Below, piece after piece: positions 5,563 through 10,351 of a DNA stretch of 10,351 nt (its first letter is position 1; each line of letters starts with the position of its first letter). Source of the stretch: JALZEG01 sp036258555 (GTDB lineage: Bacteria > Actinomycetota > CADDZG01 > WHSQ01); assembly GCA_036258555.1 (NCBI GenBank), contig DATADL010000281.1, forward strand, positions 1-10,351, in the 5' to 3' direction. The notes beneath the pieces were generated by a model. It was not told where the DNA came from, did no database searches, and worked only from the letters and a program-made list of their open reading frames with translations. The position numbers were made by a program, and so were the translations under genes.

Positions 5563-7227
5563 ATGGCGGTGGCCCAGCGGTCTTTCGAGGAGCTCGGGCG
5601 GCCGCTGGCGGGGGTCACCTTCTGCATCGTCGACCTCGAGACGACGGGAGGCTCTCCCGGCTCCTGCGGGATCACCGAGATCGGCGCGCTGAAGGTCCGC
5701 CTCGGCGAGCGCCAGGGGTCGTTCCACACGCTCGTGAGGCCCGAAGAGATGGTCCCGGCGTTCGTCCGGCTGCTGACCGGGATCACGGACGACATGCTCG
5801 TCGAGGCCCCGCCGATCGAGGCGGTGCTGCCGTCGTTCCTCGAGTTCGTGCGCGACTCGGTCCTCGTCGCCCACAACGCGCGCTTCGACGTCGGGTTCCT
5901 GAACGCCGCGCTCGCGCGGGCCGGCTACCCGCCGCTCGACAACGACGTCGTAGACACCGCGACGCTGGCGCGCAAGATCCTCGCCGGCGAGGTGCGCAAC
6001 CACAGGCTCGAGACGCTCGCGCGCCACCTCCGCTGTGCACACCATCCTTGTCACCGCGCGTTCGCCGACGTGCTAGCGACGAACGAGGTGCTGCACCGGC
6101 TGATCGAGAGGGCGGCCGGATACGGGATCACGACCCTCGAGGATCTCGTCGCCGTGTCGTCGACGCGCATCGACGGGACGTTCTCGAAGATCCGGCTCGC
6201 GGAGGGTCTGCCCAGCTCCCCCGGCGTCTACCGCTTCCTCGGATCGTCCGGGCAGACGCTCTACGTCGGCAAGGCGACCGATCTTCGCGCCAGGGTCCGT
6301 TCGTACTTCTACGGCGATCCGCGCCGCAAGATGCGCGACCTGCTCCGCGAGACCCAGGAGGTCGCGTTCGAGACGTTCGAGACCACGCTCGAGGCCGAGG
6401 TCGAAGAGGCGCGCGCGATAGCCCGCGAGATGCCGCCGTACAACCGGAGGGGCAAGGCGGGCGCGAGCTGGTACGTGAAGGCGTCGCCGCGGGGGCCGCG
6501 CGTCGCGCCGGCGCGGTCGCCTGCACCCGACGGCAGCACGTACCTCGGCCCCCTGCCCTCGCTCAAGCACGCCCGCGCGCTGGTCGACGCCGTGCGCGAC
6601 GCCGCGGCGGTCCATCGGTGCTCGACGCCCGCCTCGTGCCGCGGGTGCGCCTTCGCGGAGATGCGGACGTGCGCCGGGCCCGAGCGCGCCGCGCACGAAG
6701 GCGAGGTCCGCCTCGTCGTGGAGGCGTTCACCCGCGATCCCGCCGCCGTCGTGTGTCCGCTCGAGGAGAAGATGCGGCGGCTCGCGCGCCAGGAACGCTT
6801 CGAGGAGGCCGCCGACCTCCGCGACCGCGCGCGTTCGCTCGCGCGCTGGATCGAGCGGTCGATAGAGGCACGGGCGTTGATAGACGCGGGCGAGGTCCTG
6901 CTGCGCGTCGAGGGCCGGGCGATCCTGCTGGTGCAGGGGCAGCTGGCGGCGGCGTGCGACGCGGGCGACCTCCCGGCCGGCGTGTTGCTGGACTCCTTAC
7001 GGCCGGCCGCGCGGTGGGAGCCGGTCGGCGAATGGCTGTCCGCGGGCGTGCAGAGGGAGGTGCGGGCCGTGGTCTCCTGGCTGAACCGCCACGAGGCCCA
7101 GATCGAGGTGCTGCACGTTGGTGGCGAGTGGGCCCTGCCGTCGCGTGCGAGGCCCACGGAAGCCTTCACGGACGCGAAGACGCGGCCCCCGAGGGGGGCC
7201 GCGTCCTTCGAACCTCGAACCTCTTAG
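5563..7227 (+). CDS. DEDDh exonuclease fused to UvrC-like GIY-YIG endonuclease (SOS-regulated)
   Basis: This gene encodes 554 residues. Residues about 18-185 are a DnaQ-type 3'-5' exonuclease with all DEDDh residues: D24 and E26 in VDLETTGG, D109 in AHNARFDVGFL, H164 and D169 in HRAFADV. Residues about 217-300 are a GIY-YIG nuclease like the UvrC N-terminal half: G221-V-Y223, LYVGK (233-237), R242 and the catalytic Glu aligning to E282 ahead of PPYN. A cysteine cluster (C353, C359, C362, C370) follows, then a UvrB-binding (UVR)-like helix at about 401-426. The UvrC C-terminal RNase H-like nuclease and HhH domains are absent, so it resembles E. coli Cho plus an exonuclease. The likely role is incision 3' to a lesion with trimming during DNA repair. 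M. tuberculosis Rv2191 is, from memory, a relative with this architecture. The ATG at 5563 fits the promoter and LexA box; the longer open frame upstream is antisense to the phosphatase. The stop overlaps that of the convergent gene (TTAG). Confidence 0.9.
   Translation: MAVAQRSFEELGRPLAGVTFCIVDLETTGGSPGSCGITEIGALKVRLGERQGSFHTLVRPEEMVPAFVRLLTGITDDMLVEAPPIEAVLPSFLEFVRDSVLVAHNARFDVGFLNAALARAGYPPLDNDVVDTATLARKILAGEVRNHRLETLARHLRCAHHPCHRAFADVLATNEVLHRLIERAAGYGITTLEDLVAVSSTRIDGTFSKIRLAEGLPSSPGVYRFLGSSGQTLYVGKATDLRARVRSYFYGDPRRKMRDLLRETQEVAFETFETTLEAEVEEARAIAREMPPYNRRGKAGASWYVKASPRGPRVAPARSPAPDGSTYLGPLPSLKHARALVDAVRDAAAVHRCSTPASCRGCAFAEMRTCAGPERAAHEGEVRLVVEAFTRDPAAVVCPLEEKMRRLARQERFEEAADLRDRARSLARWIERSIEARALIDAGEVLLRVEGRAILLVQGQLAAACDAGDLPAGVLLDSLRPAARWEPVGEWLSAGVQREVRAVVSWLNRHEAQIEVLHVGGEWALPSRARPTEAFTDAKTRPPRGAASFEPRTS
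7179..7205. terminator. 12-bp GC-rich perfect hairpin at a convergent gene junction
   Basis: Arms GACGCGGCCCCC (7179-7190) and GGGGGCCGCGTC (7194-7205) pair perfectly around the loop GAG. It lies inside the last codons of the plus-strand nuclease gene and, on the minus strand, 18 bases after the TAA of the exported-protein gene. That is the right place to end transcription of the minus-strand gene and could act on both strands. No T-run follows on either strand. Confidence 0.6.
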
Positions 7228-7928
7228 CCCTTCTTCACCTTGAAGTTCGTCATCTGCGTCGCCGCGTCGATGATCGTGTGCGGCGTAAGCGAGCGCTCCA
7301 GGTAGTGAGGCACCCAGCAGATCTGGCAACCGGTCGCCGCGCGGGTGCCGCCGCCGCCCGTGATAAGGCTGCCCTTCTTGGCCCCCAGCGACTCCGTGTC
7401 GACCGTCCAGGTCATCGTGCCGGCGTCGGGCGTGAACGTGACGGCGTAGTACGCCTTCGCGTCGCACATCGCGAGGGTCAGCGACGGCGCCGCGACGCTC
7501 CCGCACTCCTCGAGGCGGGCAACGCCCTGGTACACCTGTCCGACACGCTCCTCGCCGTAAGGCTGCTGGGCGAGTGCGGACGTGATGACGTCGGGCTCGC
7601 CGACGTCGATGCTCTTGACCGTGAACTCGTACTGCGTCCCGTCGACGGCGAGGCCCCAGATGAAGCGGAACGCCTCCGCCGGCTGGTTCGTCGGCGGCAT
7701 CGAGGCGTGCGTCACCGTGAACGTGACCTCGCCCTTCTTCTCCTGGCTGATCTCGCCCTTGACCAGGTCGAAACCGGCCTCCGCGGCGCCGGGCGCCGCC
7801 GAACCCTGGTTCCCCGCGTCGCCCGCGGCGTCCTCGAACACCACGGTCGGCTTCGCGGCAGCGCCTGCCGGCAGGACGAGCCCGCCGAGCAGAAGCGCAA
7901 CGATGCTCGCCCCGAAGAGCTTTCTCAT
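7224..7928 (-). CDS. Exported protein of unknown function
   Basis: This gene encodes 234 residues. A clear Sec-type signal peptide (MRK, hydrophobic core 8-19, then LPAGAAA-K) suggests cleavage near A25. There is no lipobox. The mature part is rich in short beta-type segments such as GEVTFTVTHA (66-75), FRFIWGLAVDGTQYEFTV (88-104) and YYAVTFTPDAGTMTWTV (160-176), consistent with a beta-sandwich domain outside the membrane. Four cysteines (C142, C155, and a C201-QI-C204 pair) could form disulfides or bind metal. The mature N terminus has an acidic, glycine-rich FEDAAGDAGNQ stretch. I do not recognise the family. The ATG at 7928 has a good ribosome binding site (AAGGGGG, 5 bases spacing). It is transcribed toward the nuclease gene, and the two stop codons overlap in TTAG. 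Confidence 0.8.
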   Translation of the reverse strand: MRKLFGASIVALLLGGLVLPAGAAAKPTVVFEDAAGDAGNQGSAAPGAAEAGFDLVKGEISQEKKGEVTFTVTHASMPPTNQPAEAFRFIWGLAVDGTQYEFTVKSIDVGEPDVITSALAQQPYGEERVGQVYQGVARLEECGSVAAPSLTLAMCDAKAYYAVTFTPDAGTMTWTVDTESLGAKKGSLITGGGGTRAATGCQICWVPHYLERSLTPHTIIDAATQMTNFKVKKG

Positions 7929-8081
7929 CGCAGCCCCCTTCTCGTACGTCGACTCCCACCGAGGGAGCGCCGGTTCTTGGGCCCCTCTGCCGGGGGCCCG
8001 CTGCTAGAAGGTTCGGGCCCGGCGGGGCGATTCCTTCACCGCCGCGCGTCTTCGAGGGGGCGCCGGAACGCCGCCCGGGCG
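7929..8081. other. Intergenic region with a 7-bp inverted repeat
   Basis: These 153 bases separate the MFS gene from the exported-protein gene, both minus strand. They hold an inverted repeat GGGCCCC (7979-7985) / GGGGCCC (7993-7999) with a 7-base loop and the ribosome binding site of the exported-protein gene. No promoter could be assigned with confidence, and it is unclear whether the two genes are co-transcribed. Confidence 0.4.
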
Positions 8082-9338
8082 TCAGCCCGCGACCGCCGCG
8101 AGCTCCTCTTCGGGTTCCGGCGCCGCCTCCCCGGGCTCGAGCGGCGGCAGCCGCAGGAACCCGTAGAAGCACGCCAGCAACGTGGCCGCCCCGCCGAACC
8201 CGAACGCGACCCTCGGGTCGAACTGCTCGGACAGCCACCCCACTACGGGAGCGCCGATGGGGGTCGAGCCGAGGAACAGCACGAAGTAGATCGCCATGAC
8301 CCGCCCGCGCATCTCGTCGGACGACGTCAGCTGGAGCGTCGCGTTCATCGTCGCGAGGAACGCCATGGACGCGGCCCCCAGAGGGACCATGAGCGCCACG
8401 GCCGTCCACAGGGACGGCGCGCTCGCGGCGAGCAGCGTGAACGTCCCGAGCGCGAAGCCCGCGCCCAGCAGCACGCGCCGGTCGGAGCGGCCGAAGGCCG
8501 CGTTCGTCATCGATCCCGCGAACATCCCGATCCCCACGGCCGCGCCGATGAGGCCCAGAGTGGTCGCGTCCCCGCCGAACGTGTCCTTAGCGAGGACCGG
8601 GAGCAGGACGGCGAAGTTGTACTGCAACGTCCCGATCACGGCCATCATCACGAGCAGCGTCTTCAGCACCGGCACCGACGCGACGTAGCGGAGGCCTTCG
8701 CGCACCTGTCCCTTGCTGCGCGCGACGGGCTCGCTCGGCCGTAGCTGCGTGCGATCCATGAACAGCAGCGCGAGCGTCACCGGCACGAACGAGATCCCGT
8801 TCAGAAGGAAGCACGGACCGATGCCGACGGTGGCGATCGTGACCCCGGCGATCGCGGGTCCGAGCACGCGCGCGGTCGTGAACGTCGCCGTGTTGAGGCT
8901 CACGGCGTTCGTGAGCCTGCTCCTGCCGACCATCTCCATCGTGAAGGTCTGGCGGGCGGGATTGTCGAGCGCGGTGACGACGCCGAGCGCGAGCGCGACC
9001 ACGATCACCATCCAGAGCGTGACGACGCCCGCGACCGTCAGCAGGCCGAGGAACAGCGAGAGGACCGCGGAGCTCGCGTTCGTAAAGATCAGCAGCTTGC
9101 GCTTGTCCACGCGGTCTGCGACCACGCCGGCCCATGCACCGAGCAGGAGGATGGGCAGCCACTGGATCGCCGTCACGAGGCCGAGCCCGAGGCCGCTCTG
9201 CGTGAGGCGCAGGACGAGCCAGCCCTGCGCGACCCACTGGACCCACGTGCCCGTCCACGACACGACCTGTCCGGCGAAGAACATGCGGTAGTTCTTCACG
9301 CGCAGCGACTCGAACGTGCGGGCGAGCGTCGCGGCCAT
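8082..9338 (-). CDS. MFS transporter, EntS-like (MFS_3) exporter family
   Basis: This gene encodes 418 residues, the usual length for a 12-helix major facilitator. Many hydrophobic segments are evident (for example 50-70, 90-123, 262-280, 332-350). The loop between helices 2 and 3 carries the MFS signature A as GVVADRVDKRK (71-81), and DNPARQTF (125-132) is a motif I associate with the EntS/MFS_3 subfamily, whose members export siderophores, macrolides and other small molecules by proton antiport. The protein starts with a cytoplasmic segment FESLRVKNYRMFFAGQ, also typical of that subfamily, and ends in an acidic Pro/Glu/Ala tail. The substrate cannot be told: no siderophore or antibiotic biosynthesis gene is nearby. 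The ATG at 9338 has GGAGG about 11 bases upstream, a little far but the only good candidate. Confidence 0.88.
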   Translation of the reverse strand: MAATLARTFESLRVKNYRMFFAGQVVSWTGTWVQWVAQGWLVLRLTQSGLGLGLVTAIQWLPILLLGAWAGVVADRVDKRKLLIFTNASSAVLSLFLGLLTVAGVVTLWMVIVVALALGVVTALDNPARQTFTMEMVGRSRLTNAVSLNTATFTTARVLGPAIAGVTIATVGIGPCFLLNGISFVPVTLALLFMDRTQLRPSEPVARSKGQVREGLRYVASVPVLKTLLVMMAVIGTLQYNFAVLLPVLAKDTFGGDATTLGLIGAAVGIGMFAGSMTNAAFGRSDRRVLLGAGFALGTFTLLAASAPSLWTAVALMVPLGAASMAFLATMNATLQLTSSDEMRGRVMAIYFVLFLGSTPIGAPVVGWLSEQFDPRVAFGFGGAATLLACFYGFLRLPPLEPGEAAPEPEEELAAVAG

Positions 9339-9374
9339 GCCGGGCGGATCCTCCAGGACGTCGAACGGAACAAG

Positions 9375-9407
9375 GGGGCCGCGGCACGCTAAGCCTTCTG
9401 CGGCCCC
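9375..9407. terminator. Inverted repeat between lipoprotein and MFS genes, possible terminator
   Basis: GGGGCCGC (9375-9382) and GCGGCCCC (9400-9407) are exact reverse complements with a 17-base loop. On the minus strand it lies after the lipoprotein gene and before the MFS gene, and it is followed by CTTGTTCC, weakly T-rich. It may be a terminator for the lipoprotein gene or a binding site. The rest of the 9339-9470 gap shows no other clear signal. Confidence 0.4.
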
Positions 9408-9470
9408 GGCGACTTGAACAACCGGAAGGGCGCGCCGCTATTCCGAGTAGCTCCTTGGGGACGCGAGCGA

Positions 9471-9956
9471 TCAGTCGGCGACGTAGAAGATGTTCGTGAC
9501 GATGAACCCGTACGCGTCGGAGTCGCGGACCACGACGTTCAGGGCGCCGCCTTCGTAGTAGTAGCCGCAGAGGAAGCGCAGGCCGTCCTCGATGCACCCC
9601 ATGAACTCCGCCTGGGGAGGCTGACCGGAGAACGCCTCGTCGATCGCGGCCTGCGTCGCGTAGCCCGACGCCGACGCGCGGTCCAGCTCGGCCCAGTCGG
9701 CGACGAAGGCCTGCGCGGCCTCCTCGGGGGTCGTCTTCCCGTTCGTCGGGCCGGCCGGCGGTTCCTCGGACGCCGGGGCCTCGGAAGCGGGGGCCTCGCT
9801 CGCCGGCGCCTCGCTCGCCGGCGCCTCGCTGGCAGGAGGCGCGGTCGTCGCCTCGGGGGGAGGCGTCGGGGTCGCCTGGGCGGTGGGTTCGTCGTCGCCC
9901 CCGCACGCGGCGAGGAGCAGGACGGAGGTCAGCGCGGCGATCACGGTCTGCTTCAT
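9471..9956 (-). CDS. Putative lipoprotein with Ala-Ser-Glu-Ala-Pro repeat linker
   Basis: This gene encodes 161 residues. The N terminus MKQTVIAALTSVLLLAAC is a lipoprotein signal with lipobox L15-A-A-C18, so C18 should be lipidated and the protein anchored outside the membrane. Residues 19-72 are a low-complexity Pro/Ala/Thr/Glu spacer with five ASE(A/E)P repeats (42-66). A small globular part follows (73-161), with TPEEAAQAFVADWAELD, C121 and C130 (possibly a disulfide) and a final run of beta-type segments. The family was not recognised; the plan is that of a surface-tethered domain on a flexible, wall-spanning stalk. The ATG at 9956 is preferred over the upstream frame because it starts the signal peptide exactly, although it has no strong ribosome binding site. 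It is divergent from the oxidoreductase gene at 10052. Confidence 0.82.
   Translation of the reverse strand: MKQTVIAALTSVLLLAACGGDDEPTAQATPTPPPEATTAPPASEAPASEAPASEAPASEAPASEEPPAGPTNGKTTPEEAAQAFVADWAELDRASASGYATQAAIDEAFSGQPPQAEFMGCIEDGLRFLCGYYYEGGALNVVVRDSDAYGFIVTNIFYVAD
9759..9833 (-). repeat. Five 15-bp coding repeats (ASEAP linker)
   Basis: Five consecutive 15-bp units encode ASEAP (the last ASEEP). Two central units around 9796-9825 are identical in DNA, while others differ at synonymous positions. Such short in-frame tandem repeats can change copy number and so linker length. Confidence 0.8.
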
Positions 9957-9996
9957 GGGCGGAAGTGTGACGTATCGGACCAGTGCTTGCACAGGT

Positions 9997-10026
9997 TGGC
10001 CGGGCTCGGCGGCGTGCTCCCGGCCA
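9997..10026. promoter_or_regulatory. Inverted repeat in a divergent promoter region
   Basis: TGGCCGGG (9997-10004) and CCCGGCCA (10019-10026) are exact reverse complements 14 bases apart, within the 95 bp between the divergent lipoprotein and oxidoreductase genes. The place suits an operator controlling one or both genes, but in such GC-rich DNA an 8-bp inverted repeat may be chance. No regulator gene is adjacent. Confidence 0.3.
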
Positions 10027-10051
10027 CCCGGCGTGCGGGAGGATCGCGGGC

Positions 10052-10351
10052 ATGGCAGAGCGCGCGCAGGTCGTCGTCGTCGGCGGAGGGATCGTGGGAT
10101 CCTGCACGGCCCTGTTCCTGGCGCGCGCCGGAGCGGACGTGACCGTCGTCGAGAAGGACACGGGCTACGAGCGGTCGTCGACGGCGCGGTCGGCCTCCGC
10201 CATCCGGCTGCAGTTCAACCTCGGCGTCAACGTCGCGATGTCGCGCTTCGGCTACGACTTCTACAGGGAGCTCGGCGACGTCGGGTTCGTCGAGCGCGGA
10301 TACCTCGTGCTCGCCGCGCCCGACGCGGTCGCGCGGCTGCAAGCCGCGCAC
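10052..10351 (+). CDS. FAD-dependent oxidoreductase (DAO family), 5' part, cut by window end
   Basis: The first 100 residues are visible and the frame is open at the window end. Residues 6-35 are a classic Rossmann dinucleotide-binding fold: QVVVVGGGIVG with G11, G13 and G16, then a helix and an acidic residue (E34) ending the second strand for ribose binding. TARSASAIRLQFNLGVNVAMSRFGYDFYREL (starting near residue 42) resembles the segment after the FAD motif in sarcosine/glycine oxidase-like and FOXRED1-like flavoproteins, which oxidise amine or amino-acid substrates. The exact substrate cannot be assigned without the C-terminal half. The ATG at 10052 has a strong ribosome binding site (GGGAGGA, 8 bases before it). 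Confidence 0.85.
   Translation, partial: MAERAQVVVVGGGIVGSCTALFLARAGADVTVVEKDTGYERSSTARSASAIRLQFNLGVNVAMSRFGYDFYRELGDVGFVERGYLVLAAPDAVARLQAAH

Noticed and set aside
5494..6054. Longer start for the phosphatase at 6054
   Set aside because: The added residues are antisense to the DnaQ domain, Arg/Glu-rich and unlike any domain; it would also run through the LexA box region.
6048..8744. 898-residue plus-strand frame
   Set aside because: It overlaps three well-supported genes in other frames and is Arg-rich with no motif.
9386..9418. Minus-strand TTCAAG / TAGCGT as an MFS-gene promoter
   Set aside because: The -10 resembles the one at 1016-1021, but the 21-base spacing to the nearest -35-like sequence is too long and no TGTC element is present at the right distance.
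9759..9833. Possible CRISPR-like array
   Set aside because: The units are contiguous 15-bp in-frame codon repeats without spacers, inside a lipoprotein linker.
8587..10161. 524-residue minus-strand frame
   Set aside because: It is a shadow of the MFS and lipoprotein genes with Arg-rich composition.

Overview
This is a GC-rich, gene-dense chromosomal stretch that looks like an actinomycete (Actinomycetota). The signs are GTG starts, 4-bp GTGA gene overlaps, a Gram-positive-type LexA box (CGAAC-N4-GTTCG), a promoter resembling the actinobacterial RecA-NDp/PafBC type, and a DnaQ-type exonuclease fused to a UvrC-like GIY-YIG nuclease, an architecture I associate with actinobacteria. The genus cannot be told. 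No rRNA, tRNA, insertion sequence, phage module or CRISPR array was seen. The window has ten genes, the first and last of them cut by the window edges.

Layout: (1) 1-696, plus strand: 3' part of a repeat protein of unknown function with two 51-residue glycine/aspartate-rich repeats. (2) 697-787: two hairpin-forming direct repeats between convergent genes. (3) 752-973, minus: a 73-residue protein with two CxxC pairs, with its own promoter at 1016-1038 that matches the LexA-independent DNA-damage promoter pattern. (4) 5493 down to 1103, minus: a compact four-gene operon of a GAF-GAF-PP2C (SpoIIE/RsbU-like) phosphatase, a 70-residue zinc-ribbon protein, a CaiB/BaiF family protein with the catalytic residues of alpha-methylacyl-CoA racemase, and a coiled-coil YacP-like NYN-domain protein. 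Genes overlap by 4 bp or are separated by 1 bp. (5) 5563-7227, plus: the exonuclease/GIY-YIG fusion, divergent from the operon. It is preceded by a perfect 14-bp LexA palindrome lying inside a probable promoter, and its mRNA may be leaderless. (6) 7224-7928, minus: an exported protein of unknown function, convergent with and overlapping the nuclease gene by 4 bp. (7) 8082-9338, minus: an EntS-like MFS exporter. (8) 9471-9956, minus: a lipoprotein with a Pro/Ala/Ser/Glu repeat linker. (9) 10052-10351, plus: start of a DAO-type FAD-dependent oxidoreductase, divergent from the lipoprotein.

The main theme is DNA-damage response. Two independent damage-type regulatory signals lie about 4.5 kb apart: a LexA box in front of a repair-like nuclease, and a RecA-NDp-like promoter in front of a small Cys-rich protein of unknown function. 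The operon between them combines signalling (phosphatase), a putative RNA-processing NYN nuclease and an acyl-CoA enzyme, and its first gene shares the 69-bp intergenic region that carries the LexA box. The genes from 7224 to the right edge look like ordinary transport, envelope and metabolic genes with no evident link to that theme.
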